From Halobacillus alkaliphilus (lineage in GTDB: Bacteria > Bacillota > Bacilli > Bacillales > Halobacillaceae), in assembly GCF_900113125.1 (NCBI RefSeq), contig NZ_FOOG01000008.1:56548-120547 (forward strand): a stretch of 64,000 nucleotides of DNA, in the 5' to 3' direction. Below, one piece after another: positions 23,931 to 32,799 of the stretch. The translations under genes were made by a program, and so were the position numbers. How positions within the stretch are numbered: the first letter of the stretch is position 1; the number at the start of each line of letters is the position of its first letter. The notes under the pieces are model-generated. The model was not told where the DNA came from and made no database searches. It worked only from the letters and a program-made list of their open reading frames with translations.

Positions 23931-24827
23931 ATGAGAGAGGAAGGAAAGAAAAGCGTGACTAAATTAAAGTTTAAACGCTTAATGCGCAAGAAATGGTTGT
24001 ATCCAGCACTGTATTTGTCAGTAGCAGCATTAGTTCTAGTAGGGGTTTTCTGGTATCAGCAAAGTGGTAAGGAAGTAGAAAACCAGTTAGCTAATCAATC
24101 AGAAACGGAAGTCCAGGATGAATTTAATACTCAGGATTCCGGAGAGGCTTCAGTTCCAGTCATGGAGCAAAACGAAAACTTACAAATGCCAGTCGTTGAT
24201 GAAGAAGCCGCGTCTATCGTTACGAAGTTCTATGATTACAATGCGTCTCAGGAAGATCAAGAAAGTGCACTGGTCCTATACAACAATAAGTACTATCAGA
24301 GTGAAGGCGTCGATATAACAAGAGAAGATGGAGAAGCTTTTGAAGTAACAGCAGCTCTATCAGGAACAGTCACAGAAGTAAAAGAAGATCCGCTTTATGG
24401 CAATGTCATTGAAATTACACATGATGAAGACGTATCAACTGTCTATGCTAGTCTAGCTGACATTAAAGTCCAAGCTGGTTCTGAAGTTACTCAAGGTGAT
24501 GTGCTTGGTTCTGCTGGACAGAACTCCTTCGGCCAGGCAAGTGGCGTGCACGTTCATTTCGAATTGCGAAATGAAGGACAGCCTGTTAACCCGGAAAGCT
24601 TTTTCGGACAACCTTCCAGTAAGATCAGCGAAGAAGTGAAAGAAGAAGCAGAGACTGAGAAAGAAGCAGAAGTACCTTCTGCCGAAGACTCCACAGAAGA
24701 ACCAGAAGTATCTGATGAGCCAAACGATGAGGAACTAAATACGGATGAGGATCCTGCAGATAACACAGAAGGGGAACAAACTCCTGATGAGGATAGTGCA
24801 TCATCCATTTCTACAACTCAAACCTAA
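23931..24827 (+). CDS. spoIIQ: Stage II sporulation protein Q
   Basis: Forespore membrane protein that binds mother-cell SpoIIIAH across the septum and forms the feeding-channel/zipper. One membrane helix (about 22-42), then a LytM (M23) domain. The first metal-ligand motif reads SEGVDI where active LytM has HxGxD, so the histidine is replaced by serine, while the later HVHF is kept: a degenerate peptidase, as in B. subtilis. The C-terminal 70 residues are highly acidic. ATG 23931 follows GAGGTGA and gives MREEGKK, like the B. subtilis start. Confidence 0.94.
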   Translation: MREEGKKSVTKLKFKRLMRKKWLYPALYLSVAALVLVGVFWYQQSGKEVENQLANQSETEVQDEFNTQDSGEASVPVMEQNENLQMPVVDEEAASIVTKFYDYNASQEDQESALVLYNNKYYQSEGVDITREDGEAFEVTAALSGTVTEVKEDPLYGNVIEITHDEDVSTVYASLADIKVQAGSEVTQGDVLGSAGQNSFGQASGVHVHFELRNEGQPVNPESFFGQPSSKISEEVKEEAETEKEAEVPSAEDSTEEPEVSDEPNDEELNTDEDPADNTEGEQTPDEDSASSISTTQT

Positions 24828-24855
24828 ATGAGGGGCCAGCCCCCTCATTTTTTTT
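24828..24855 (+). terminator. Terminator after spoIIQ
   Basis: ATGAGGGG / CCCCTCAT arms (24828-24835, 24841-24848) and eight T. Confidence 0.92.
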
Positions 24856-24957
24856 ATGCTTCATCATAAACTAGCAGAAAGCATTTTCATAAAAAACTCC
24901 TGTAAAGCAAGCTCCATCCTTATCCCTGTGGCATAACTCACCTTTTTTAATAATACA

Positions 24958-25056
24958 ATGAGGATAACCGAGCACTCGGTAACGTCCAGGGTGGAACACC
25001 ATGACTTACACCTAGAGTACCCCCCTCATACTAACAGCATAAGCGCTTTCCTTTGA
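24958..25056 (+). other. Possible short leader ORF before spoIIID
   Basis: ATG 24958 opens a 32-codon frame ending 41 bases before the spoIIID start. In B. subtilis a short upstream gene (usd) must be translated for spoIIID expression. Here no Shine-Dalgarno precedes the ATG, so the assignment is weak and based on position and size only. Confidence 0.25.
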
Positions 25057-25096
25057 AACCACCCCCTTGGATAGACAATCACAGGAGGCGAGTGGA

Positions 25097-25378
25097 GTGC
25101 ATGATTACATCAAAGAAAGGACCATCAGGATTGGAGAGCACCTCATTGAAACTAAAAAAACGGTCAGAGTGATCGCCAAGGAATTTGGCGTTTCTAAAAG
25201 TACGGTCCATAAAGATCTTACAGAAAGACTCCCGGAAGTGAATCCGGAGCTTGCGAAAGAAGTAAAAAAAATACTAGATTATCATAAGGAGATCAGACAT
25301 CTCCGTGGAGGAGAAGCAACTCGAAGAAAGTATAAAGCTCAACTGCTTGAAGAAGGACCTGTGCAGCCTCTTGCCTGA
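25097..25378 (+). CDS. spoIIID: Sporulation transcriptional regulator SpoIIID
   Basis: Mother-cell DNA-binding protein that modulates sigma E genes and activates sigK. 93 residues; helix-turn-helix VIAKEFGVSKSTVHKDL, and the basic C-terminal region IRHLRGGEATRRKYK. GTG 25097 is eight bases after AGGAGG and gives the MHDYIKERT start known from B. subtilis; the upstream TTG 25067 has no ribosome site. Confidence 0.96.
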   Translation: MHDYIKERTIRIGEHLIETKKTVRVIAKEFGVSKSTVHKDLTERLPEVNPELAKEVKKILDYHKEIRHLRGGEATRRKYKAQLLEEGPVQPLA

Positions 25379-25401
25379 CTTCCCTTGTCATCCTCCCTAT
25401 A

Positions 25402-25433
25402 GAAAAATCCCCTGTGTATAAGGTGATTTTTTC
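25402..25433 (+). terminator. Terminator after spoIIID
   Basis: AAAATC-CCT / AGG-GATTTT stem (with one unpaired base on each side) and six T. Confidence 0.75.
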
Positions 25434-25449
25434 ATCCCTAATGCGACGA

Positions 25450-25479
25450 TTGTCATAATTTTATGATAGAATATAGAAT
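25450..25479 (+). promoter_or_regulatory. Candidate promoter for mbl
   Basis: TTGTCA (25450-25455), 18-base spacer, TAGAAT (25474-25479). The leader to mbl would be about 180 bases. Confidence 0.45.
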
Positions 25480-25665
25480 TAGATGTGTACTACTGTACAC
25501 AGGCAATGAACGCTATTTTTTAAGAGATGTAAAATTTCAAAGCGCAGGTTGAATGCCCAAAAACATGGTTGAATACTATGGACCTCTCACTTAACCGGAA
25601 GGGTTATGGCAATTTTTTGTGTGTTTACGGGCATGGATGCTTTCAATAGGGAGGATCTACAGGAC

Positions 25666-26664
25666 ATGTTTGCAAGAGATATCGGGATAGACCTTGGTAC
25701 AGCTAACGTGCTCATTCATGTTAAGGGTAAAGGGATCGTATTAAATCAACCAACCGTAGTTGCGATGGACCGGAATACTGGAAAAGTACTGGAAGTAGGA
25801 GAAGATGCTCAGCGGATGGTGGGACGCACGCCTGAGAATATTGAAGCTATCCGTCCATTGAAGGATGGCGTTATTGCAGACTTCGATGTAACAGAAGCTA
25901 TGCTCAAGTACTTTATCCAAAAAACAAATGTTCGAAGCTTTCTATCCAGACCACGGATGCTGATCTGCTGTCCAACGAATATAACCAAAGTGGAACAGCA
26001 GGCAATAAAGCAAGCAGCTGAAAAAGCAGGCGGTAAGAAAGTTTTATTAGAAGAAGAACCCAAAGTGGCTGCGATAGGTGCAGGCATGGATATCTACCAG
26101 CCATATGGAAATATGATTGTAGATATTGGGGGAGGAACGACTGATATAGCGGTTCTTTCGATGGGGGAAATTGTTACAGCTTCGTCGATCAAAATAGCAG
26201 GAAATCGATTGGACCAGGAAATACTACAATATATTAAGAAAGAATACCAATTATTAATTGGTGAACGGACCGCTGAGAATATAAAAATTAATGTGGGTAC
26301 TGTATTTCCAGCGACTCGGACAGAAGTAGTTGATATTCGGGGCCGTGATATGATTACTGGTCTCCCCCGCACGATTTCGGTTAACTCTGAAGAAATAGAG
26401 AAGGCACTTCGCGAACCTGTTCAGGTTATCGTTAAAACGGCTAGGGAAGTATTGGAGCGGACGCCTCCAGAGCTCTCTGCTGATCTTATTGACCGCGGGG
26501 TTATCCTGACGGGTGGAGGTGCTCTTCTTCACGGTGTGGATCAGCTTCTGTCAGAAGAATTGAAAGTCCCTGTGCTGATTGCGGACTCTCCGATGGATTG
26601 TGTAGCAGCTGGAACAGGAATCCTACTGGAAAACATGGATAAACACAGCAAAGTAGTCTTATAG
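25666..26664 (+). CDS. mbl: MreB-like cytoskeletal protein Mbl
   Basis: Actin-like ATPase that guides lateral wall synthesis. MreB phosphate motifs are present: DIGIDLGTANVLI, VDIGGGTTDIAV and LTGGGALLHG. 332 residues. The frame opens at 25606, but ATG 25666 gives the MFARDIGIDLG start of Mbl and is preceded by AGGGAGG. First gene of a probable mbl-flhO-flhP-epuA unit. Confidence 0.96.
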   Translation: MFARDIGIDLGTANVLIHVKGKGIVLNQPTVVAMDRNTGKVLEVGEDAQRMVGRTPENIEAIRPLKDGVIADFDVTEAMLKYFIQKTNVRSFLSRPRMLICCPTNITKVEQQAIKQAAEKAGGKKVLLEEEPKVAAIGAGMDIYQPYGNMIVDIGGGTTDIAVLSMGEIVTASSIKIAGNRLDQEILQYIKKEYQLLIGERTAENIKINVGTVFPATRTEVVDIRGRDMITGLPRTISVNSEEIEKALREPVQVIVKTAREVLERTPPELSADLIDRGVILTGGGALLHGVDQLLSEELKVPVLIADSPMDCVAAGTGILLENMDKHSKVVL

Positions 26665-26697
26665 CTTTCGTTAATTTTTAATAAAGGAGCGATCACC

Positions 26698-27525
26698 TTG
26701 TTAAGAGGATTCTACACAGCCGCCTCAGGAATGCTTGCTAATCAACGTATGCAGGAAACATTATCGAATAATATGTCCAACGTGAATACACCAGGATATA
26801 AAGCTGATCAGGGTACGATGCGTGCTTTTCCAGAATTGCTGATTGAACAAATGGGAAGCCGCAAATCGCCTGGTTTTACAAGTAGCAGAAATATTCCTGT
26901 TCAGCACCCTGTCGGATCCCTTAACACAGGTGTTTATATGCAGGAGGCTGTGCCAGCTTTCACTCAAGGTGATTTGAGAGAAACGGGGGTTGGTACGGAT
27001 TTAGCTCTCCTTCAAAGAAACGTGCCCGACGAGTCGGGCTCTGTTTTTTTTGATGTTCAAAACGAGGCAGGAGAACCGCGCTACACGAGAAATGGTAATT
27101 TCACCGTAGACGGAGAAGGGTTCTTAACTACTAATCAAGGGAACTATGTATTGGATCAGTCCGGAAATCCGATCGAAACGAACGGGATGGAATTTGACGT
27201 CTCTGAGGAAGGTATAATCACTGTAGATGGACAAGCTATCCCTTTAGGTCTATCTTATAGTCCGGCAGCGGAAGAGATGGTGAAAGAAGGCGAAGGTTTA
27301 TACAGGCTAGGAGAAGACGGTACTCAGCTCATAGATGTGCGGGAAGATGAGACACTCGAAGTTGATGTAAAGCAGAACTTTCTTGAAAGCTCCAACGTAA
27401 ACAGTGCCCTTACAATGACGGAAATGATGAATACATACCGATCTTTTGAAATGAATCAAAGAGTACTTAAAGCTTACGACCAAAGTATGCAGAAAACAGT
27501 CACTGAGATTGCCAGGCTGCGATAA
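26698..27525 (+). CDS. flhO: Flagellar hook-basal body protein FlhO
   Basis: FlgG/FlgF-like rod component exported by the flagellar type III system. 275 residues; N-terminal rod motif LSNNMSNVNTPGYKA and C-terminal ESSNVNSALTMTEMMNTYRSFE heptad helix (segment). TTG 26698 start, with AAAGGAG eight bases before. Located after mbl exactly as in B. subtilis; implies a motile cell. Confidence 0.94.
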   Translation: MLRGFYTAASGMLANQRMQETLSNNMSNVNTPGYKADQGTMRAFPELLIEQMGSRKSPGFTSSRNIPVQHPVGSLNTGVYMQEAVPAFTQGDLRETGVGTDLALLQRNVPDESGSVFFDVQNEAGEPRYTRNGNFTVDGEGFLTTNQGNYVLDQSGNPIETNGMEFDVSEEGIITVDGQAIPLGLSYSPAAEEMVKEGEGLYRLGEDGTQLIDVREDETLEVDVKQNFLESSNVNSALTMTEMMNTYRSFEMNQRVLKAYDQSMQKTVTEIARLR

Positions 27526-27539
27526 GGAGTTGGGGACTA

Positions 27540-28364
27540 TTGATTAACCGTTCGATGATTCAAGCCTCTGTTACAATGGGGCAGCTGCAGAGTAAGCTTG
27601 ATTTAATAGGGAATAATCTAGCTAATGTGAATACGACTGGCTACAAAAGTCGTCAGGCCGACTTTTCTTCATTGTTATATCAGCAAATCGACAATTTATC
27701 CTCCGAACCAGCTCCCAGAAGCCGTCAGACACCTGATGGAGTAAGAATAGGGTCAGGGGCAAGTCTTGGTCATACAAATGTTGACCTTAGCCAGGGAAGC
27801 CTTCAGAATACAGGTAGAGAACTGGACATTGCCTTGTTGGAGAAGAGCCATTTATTTCAATTACAAATTCCTACAGAAGCGGGCTTAGAGACACAGTACT
27901 CCCGAGCAGGGAATTTTTATTTAAATCCGGTAAACGACAATGAAGTAATGCTTACAGACGCGGAAGGTTATCCTGTACTAGGAGAAGCGGCAGATCCTAT
28001 TGTTCTTGAAAATGGATTTACGGAATTGAAAATCAATGAAGAAGGTTCAGTGGTGGTAACACGCGACGGTCAGTCATCCTTTGAAGGGCAGCTTGAGGTA
28101 GTGGAAGCAGTAAGACCAAGAATGCTTGAGGCGGTAGGCGGCAACCGTTTTAAAGTTCCTAGTGGTATGGAAGGAACAGGAATAACCTCAGAAGTTCCTC
28201 AAAATGAAACACGAATACAGAACCAGACACTTGAATCTTCCAACGTTGATACTTCCAAGCAAATGACGGATATGCTTAATGCTCAGCGATCTTACCAATT
28301 TAATGCAAAATCGATTTCCACGGGTGATCAGATGATGGGTCTGATCAATCAGCTCAGATCATAA
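27540..28364 (+). CDS. flhP: Flagellar hook-basal body protein FlhP
   Basis: Second distal-rod protein, paralogous to FlhO. N-terminal LIGNNLANVNTTGYKS and C-terminal SNVDTSKQMTDMLNAQRSYQ motifs are typical. TTG 27540 start after AAGGAGTTGGGG. 274 residues; 14 bases downstream of flhO. Confidence 0.94.
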   Translation: MINRSMIQASVTMGQLQSKLDLIGNNLANVNTTGYKSRQADFSSLLYQQIDNLSSEPAPRSRQTPDGVRIGSGASLGHTNVDLSQGSLQNTGRELDIALLEKSHLFQLQIPTEAGLETQYSRAGNFYLNPVNDNEVMLTDAEGYPVLGEAADPIVLENGFTELKINEEGSVVVTRDGQSSFEGQLEVVEAVRPRMLEAVGGNRFKVPSGMEGTGITSEVPQNETRIQNQTLESSNVDTSKQMTDMLNAQRSYQFNAKSISTGDQMMGLINQLRS

Positions 28365-28384
28365 ACGTAAGGAGTTTAACGACC

Positions 28385-28726
28385 ATGGCAACAGATCCTA
28401 ATACAAATGACAAAAAACATAAACGCGAGCAGGATAGACAGAAGAAACGAAAAGCTTTAGACGAAGCGACTAAACAAGATCATACAAAAAAACAAGGGTA
28501 TTGGCAGAAGCTTAAAAAGACTTTCAATGAAAAGACGGGACATAAAAGCCGTATCCGTGTTCTTCCTATTTGGTTGCGTATTATCATTGTTCTGGTCTTA
28601 AGCATCGTGGCTTTGTTTATTGGGTTAATGGTCGGGTACGGAGTGATCGGAGACGGAAAACCTATGGATGCTCTCAGCTGGGACACTTGGCAGCACATAT
28701 GGGATATTGTTACAAAAACTGAATAG
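28385..28726 (+). CDS. EpuA-type small membrane protein
   Basis: A 113-residue protein: very basic, lysine-rich N-terminus (about 1-60), one membrane helix (about 64-88) and a short extracellular tail (DALSWDTWQHIWDIVTKTE). This layout is that of the EpuA family, often labelled 'RNA polymerase subunit beta' in databases, a label I regard as historical. Function unknown. Follows flhP by 20 bases; AAGGAG precedes ATG 28385. Confidence 0.75.
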   Translation: MATDPNTNDKKHKREQDRQKKRKALDEATKQDHTKKQGYWQKLKKTFNEKTGHKSRIRVLPIWLRIIIVLVLSIVALFIGLMVGYGVIGDGKPMDALSWDTWQHIWDIVTKTE

Positions 28727-28738
28727 CATGAACAATTT

Positions 28739-28769
28739 TACGCGGGTCTTAAAGACTCGCGTTTTTTTA
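28739..28769 (+). terminator. Terminator of the mbl-flhOP unit
   Basis: ACGCGGGTCTT / AGACTCGCGT stem with an AA loop, then seven T. Confidence 0.92.
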
Positions 28770-28877
28770 TGTCCAAGGTAGGAAGGAAATGTCTGGCACA
28801 TCCACTTGTTTCTGAAACCGTTTTTTAGGGAATAAATCTTAAATCTAATCATTTACTTAGTGGGGAGGACGCAAGCT

Positions 28878-30194
28878 TTGAGAACCGACGTGTTTATCGC
28901 TGGTGGAGGTGTTGGAGGTTTAACACTGGCAGCTAAACTGGCCAGTCGCGGCGTTCATGTCACGATTGCTGAACAGCTGACGAAGGAGTCACCTGTATAT
29001 AAAGGAGAACTGCTGCAGCCTAAAACCATTGCGATATTGGAAAGACTTGGAGTTATTGATGAAATTGAAGGATGCGGTCACGTGATTGACCAACTTAGAT
29101 TTCAGGAAATTCACCGCCATGAAGGGAAATCCCCTGAAGAGATTAATTTAACGGAACTGAATTATAGCCGAGTGGCCAGTAAATATGACCACGCTTTAAT
29201 GGTGCCTCACGAGAGAACGAAGTCCATAATACGGGAAAAGGGACAAACCTTCGGAGAACATTTTCACTATTTAGGCGGCGCTCGGTTTTTAGGGTTTGAA
29301 AAAGGAATGGCAAAGGTGAAGCAGAAAAAGGAGACTTTCTATGTAGAAGCCAAGGTATATATCGGCGCAGAAGGGCGCAGTTCCCCTACTCGAAAAGCTA
29401 TGAATGCTGATGTAAAGCGTAAAGACTACAACCACCATTTTCTAACAGTTACAATGCCTAGACCAGCATCTTACACCAAAGGAAAAATTATAACCACAGC
29501 CGACCGCTTTCTAGGCTTGTTTCCTCTCCCTGACAATGAAGTGAGAACCGTTTATCTGATAAAGGCTGGAGAATACAAGAGCATTAAAGAAAAGGGGCTA
29601 GAGTACCTCTACCAAGCCTACAGCGAACTTGAACCAGAGTTGTCAGAAGGAGTGCGTACCATTGACGATTGGAAAAAAGTTCAGCTCATGATTCCCTATA
29701 CCTATCACGTGGATAAGTATTATTCTGGAAACCTTGCCATTATAGGTGACGCTGCTCATACCGTCCATCCTATGGCTGGAGAGGGGATGAACCTGGCTGT
29801 ACAGGATGCAGATGTCCTTGGAGAACTGCTGGCATGGTGTAAAGAAAATAATAAAAATTATCATGAGTATTTACATTACTATGAAGATGTAAGGAAACCT
29901 CGTGTTTCTTCCCTTCTTCATTTAAGTCACCTGTCAGCACTCGTCTATTCTTTCCGTTTCGAATGGTGGAGAAAAATTCGTATGAGGGCTGTCCAGCGTA
30001 TTTACGATGATGACCAGCTTCACGTGAAACAAATGCTCAATATATCCGGATTGGGAGCGTGGAATTTCAACTTACTGGATCGGGCCATCCAGGGAAGTGT
30101 TCTTCCGGCACGCAGTAAAAAGATCAAAGATAAGACGCAGTGGAAATACTTATTTTCAGAATCAGAAGACTATCCATGGGAAAAAGAGAACTAG
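28878..30194 (+). CDS. FAD-dependent monooxygenase (UbiH/PHBH type)
   Basis: A 438-residue flavoprotein hydroxylase. N-terminal dinucleotide motif FIAGGGVGGLTLA, mid motif YIGAEGRSSPTRKA, and the flavin GD motif AIIGDAAHTVHPMAGEGMN show class A flavin monooxygenase. TTG 28878 follows GGGGAGG by nine bases; GTG 28860 does not fit the ribosome site. Substrate unknown. The next gene is a methyltransferase 15 bases downstream, suggesting hydroxylation then O-methylation of one aromatic or quinone compound. Confidence 0.85.
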   Translation: MRTDVFIAGGGVGGLTLAAKLASRGVHVTIAEQLTKESPVYKGELLQPKTIAILERLGVIDEIEGCGHVIDQLRFQEIHRHEGKSPEEINLTELNYSRVASKYDHALMVPHERTKSIIREKGQTFGEHFHYLGGARFLGFEKGMAKVKQKKETFYVEAKVYIGAEGRSSPTRKAMNADVKRKDYNHHFLTVTMPRPASYTKGKIITTADRFLGLFPLPDNEVRTVYLIKAGEYKSIKEKGLEYLYQAYSELEPELSEGVRTIDDWKKVQLMIPYTYHVDKYYSGNLAIIGDAAHTVHPMAGEGMNLAVQDADVLGELLAWCKENNKNYHEYLHYYEDVRKPRVSSLLHLSHLSALVYSFRFEWWRKIRMRAVQRIYDDDQLHVKQMLNISGLGAWNFNLLDRAIQGSVLPARSKKIKDKTQWKYLFSESEDYPWEKEN

Positions 30195-30209
30195 GAAAGG
30201 ATGAATCAT

Positions 30210-31304
30210 ATGAATGAATGGGTAACGGCTATGCAGGCTAGAAAGTGGATGAAAAAGAATGAATCGTTTCTGCCAAGCTGGCATGCTTATGTGGGATCTG
30301 AGTTAGGACTGTTTGATGAATTCAAATCAGCGAGGACAGTAGAAGCGGTAAGTGAAAAAACAGGGTACTCTTATGATTTATTATCTTCCTGGGTTAAAGT
30401 AGGAGTCGCAGTTAAGCATTTGAAGAAGCGTCCAAATGAACGTTACCGTACGTCAAAAAGAAGATGCTCTACTCTTATGGGGCAGGAGCAGTCTCCAGGT
30501 GTAAAAGCATTGCTGAAAGAGATGATGGAGCTTCATATTCCTACAATGCTGAAATACCCCACTATACTAAAGTCTCATGAACGCGCCCTTTTTGACCATG
30601 AGCGGCATGGGGAAGTTGTGGCCGAAACTTCAGCCCTGCTTGAACACTTTGCGATTAAAAAGATTAAGAAGATGATACGTGCAAGAAATGTGGACACCAT
30701 TGTGGACCTTGGCTGCGGGCACGGCGGTTACTTACGAAAGTTAGCCGAAGAATTCCCTGATGTCCGGATGGTTGGGGTAGATTTGAATCAAAAGGTCATC
30801 GATCGTGCACGCGTACTATCTGACGATTTCTCTAATATAAAATTTGAAGTAGGAGATATAAATGAATGGGAGCCGGAAGATGGAACGAAAGTGGACGTTG
30901 TACTGCTTCACAATATCTTTCATTATGTTCACCCGGATTCGCGCCCTGATCTTCTAGAGCAAATGTATAGTTATGTGGAACCTCAAGGAGTCGTTTCTGT
31001 TATCACTCCTATTAACGAAACCGAGCATGGGGAAGCTTTTTCTTCTGCTTTTAACAGCTTCTTTGTAGCTCACTCGAATCTTTTTGCACTGCCTGATAAG
31101 AAAGAGTTAAAAGAGGTTACAGCTCATTCTAATTTTGATATGTACGATTTAGATCCGATTGTTAAAGAGGGTTCCTGGTACACTTTCTGGATGAGTCCAT
31201 CTTCTCCAGTGAAAGAATGGAAACAAACTCAGGAGATGAACGACCAAGAACGTTCGTTTTCTTCCAAGCAGGAAGATAACAAGGAATTAACTCGCTCGTC
31301 ATAA
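30210..31304 (+). CDS. SAM-dependent methyltransferase with winged-helix N-terminus
   Basis: A 364-residue protein resembling small-molecule O-methyltransferases: N-terminal helical/winged-helix part (about 15-90) and a Rossmann domain with IVDLGCGHGGYL (SAM site) and VVLLHNIFHYVHPD. ATG 30210 lies nine bases after AGGAAAGG (ATG 30201 abuts it). The C-terminal tail is hydrophilic. Paired with the upstream monooxygenase; the shared substrate is not known. Confidence 0.82.
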   Translation: MNEWVTAMQARKWMKKNESFLPSWHAYVGSELGLFDEFKSARTVEAVSEKTGYSYDLLSSWVKVGVAVKHLKKRPNERYRTSKRRCSTLMGQEQSPGVKALLKEMMELHIPTMLKYPTILKSHERALFDHERHGEVVAETSALLEHFAIKKIKKMIRARNVDTIVDLGCGHGGYLRKLAEEFPDVRMVGVDLNQKVIDRARVLSDDFSNIKFEVGDINEWEPEDGTKVDVVLLHNIFHYVHPDSRPDLLEQMYSYVEPQGVVSVITPINETEHGEAFSSAFNSFFVAHSNLFALPDKKELKEVTAHSNFDMYDLDPIVKEGSWYTFWMSPSSPVKEWKQTQEMNDQERSFSSKQEDNKELTRSS

Positions 31305-31347
31305 AAATAAACCGCTGTGACCACTTCAGTCACAGCGGTTTATTTTA
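31305..31347 (+). terminator. Terminator after the methyltransferase gene
   Basis: Perfect 17-bp stem AAATAAACCGCTGTGAC with a 7-base loop, AT-rich base and T tract; symmetrical, so could act both ways. Confidence 0.92.
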
Positions 31348-31401
31348 TGACATGTTTTAGTGCAATCTAATAAACAATGGTGAATTATAAGAGAAGCGTT
31401 C

Positions 31402-32142
31402 TTGCACAAACAGGCCGGTTACTGTAAGACTCAGTTTCGAGATATCTTGGGTCCTTTGCTAAAAGTTTGATGAGGGGGCTACGGAAACAACTCGTCTTGT
31501 TCCATCACCCAGACACTCGAGCCATAAGCCGCTCATCAACGGATTGAAAAACCGCCATCCTTGTGATGGTCGGCTTATGCTGGTCGTGTCTATCGGGGTG
31601 ATTACACATTTGAACACTTTCCTACGGGGGAACTGGCAAGTCTCCTCAGTCGCTTCACTCCCTGTGGGGTCTCGCCTAGCTCCTTCTCTCGTGGGAGTCT
31701 CGTCGTTTCCTTCGCCACCCAGCCAATATCGGATAATACGGCCCCTTTTATAAGAGAAGTAAGTGTCCTGAATCATCTTTAAATACTTATATAGCAGGTT
31801 TTATCTATTTGAATATGTTAGAAATTTAACTTCGCTCCCTGGTTAATGATCTTCATTTAGCAGGCATCTTCGAAGAGGATTTCGAGTTCCCTATTTCGCA
31901 AGGTCCGGAGGGGGACGATGAAGACTCCTGTGGGATGAACATGATCGGTGAGATCCCGCAGGGCTGTTAAGTCCGAGGATAGCTCACCTCAGAAGAGGTT
32001 CGACTAAGAACGCCACGTCCTGTGGCAACGTCGAACGACCCTGCGTCGTGCAGGGCCGGAAAGCGAAATTGTCCCCCGGAGGACCATCCACTCAACTAAT
32101 GTCTCGAAACTGAGTCTTCAAGTAACGGGAGCTTATATGCAA
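31402..32142. repeat. Non-coding element bounded by inverted repeats
   Basis: About 740 bases without a convincing gene. Ends match in inverse order: perfect 17-bp AAGACTCAGTTTCGAGA (31426-31442) and its complement (32102-32118), extended by AGTAAC (31418-31423, 32121-32126), then a shared GG and GCAA at equal spacing to 31402 and 32142. Inside are GTTTGATGAG/CTCATCAAC (31465, 31532), CATAAGCC/GGCTTATG (31523, 31572), and an inner unit bounded by ATTTCGC/GCGAAAT (31893, 32063) and GGTCC-N3-GGGGGAC arms. Looks like a MITE-like or composite intergenic repeat. Frames of 69 and 105 codons inside are judged spurious. Confidence 0.75.
31893..32085. repeat. Inner palindromic repeat unit
   Basis: Unit with arms ATTTCGC...GGTCCGGAGGGGGAC (31893-31916) and GCGAAAT...GTCCCCCGGAGGACC (32063-32085). 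Its text, with GACTCCTGTGGGAT and GAGATCCCGCAGG, is the style of a GC-rich intergenic repeat that I recall from many Bacillaceae genomes; this is recognition from memory. Confidence 0.6.
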
Positions 32143-32197
32143 CAATCATTATTAAGAATGTATAGAACCTGTTTTGACGGGATGTATTAATTATCTT

Positions 32198-32226
32198 TTG
32201 TCGAGAGGGCGATCCATCTATATAAT
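32198..32226 (+). promoter_or_regulatory. Sigma A promoter of fabZ
   Basis: TTGTCG (32198-32203), 17-base spacer, consensus TATAAT (32221-32226), 31 bases before the fabZ start. Confidence 0.75.
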
Positions 32227-32257
32227 AAGGGTAGAATGAACAAAAGGAGCTGCATGT

Positions 32258-32680
32258 ATGTTAGATATCCAAGATATTAAAGAAATTATTCCACACAGGT
32301 ATCCGTTTCTCCTAATTGATCAAGTTGAAGAAATCGTAGAAGGGGAACGTGCTGTTGGGTACAAAAATGTAACGATGAACGAACCGTTTTTTCAAGGGCA
32401 CTTTCCAGATTACCCGGTGATGCCAGGGGTGTTAATTACAGAAGCCTTAGCTCAAATGGGTGCGGTAGCTATGCTTAAAAAGGAAGAAAACCAGGGAAAA
32501 CTGGCTTTTTTTACAGGAATTGATAAGTGCCGCTTTAAGCGCCAGGTAAAACCAGGCGATCGACTAAAACTTGAAGTGGACATTGTAAGATTGAAAGGAC
32601 CAATGGGGAAAGGAAAAGCAAAAGCAACTGTAGATGGTGAAGTAGCTTGTGAGGCTGAAATTATGTTTGCTTTGAAATAA
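32258..32680 (+). CDS. fabZ: 3-hydroxyacyl-[ACP] dehydratase FabZ
   Basis: Hot-dog-fold dehydratase of type II fatty acid synthesis. 140 residues with catalytic His in [11 protein letters not shown] and Glu in [17 protein letters not shown] 32258 follows AAAAGGAGC. B. subtilis also carries fabZ (ywpB) a little downstream of mbl and flhOP. Confidence 0.96.
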   Translation: MLDIQDIKEIIPHRYPFLLIDQVEEIVEGERAVGYKNVTMNEPFFQGHFPDYPVMPGVLITEALAQMGAVAMLKKEENQGKLAFFTGIDKCRFKRQVKPGDRLKLEVDIVRLKGPMGKGKAKATVDGEVACEAEIMFALK

Positions 32681-32683
32681 TTT

Positions 32684-32718
32684 AAATGACTCGGATCTTA
32701 AGGTCCGGGTCATTTTTT
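32684..32718 (+). terminator. Terminator after fabZ
   Basis: AAATGACTCGGATC / GGTCCGGGTCATTT stem (with G-T pairs), TTAA loop, six T. Confidence 0.9.
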
Positions 32719-32799
32719 GTGGGGTTTAAAGGTAAAAAATGGTATAATTCTAGCATTGAAAGAATAAATCTATGAATCTAGCAGAAGGAGTGGCTCCGC

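Noticed and set aside
24554..24808. 84-codon minus frame, Ser-rich
   Set aside because: Antisense shadow of the acidic SpoIIQ tail.
31459..31776. 105-codon minus frame and 69-codon plus frame inside the repeat element
   Set aside because: Both lie in palindrome-rich repeat sequence, lack ribosome sites and encode low-information Ser/Arg/Gly/Pro-rich products.
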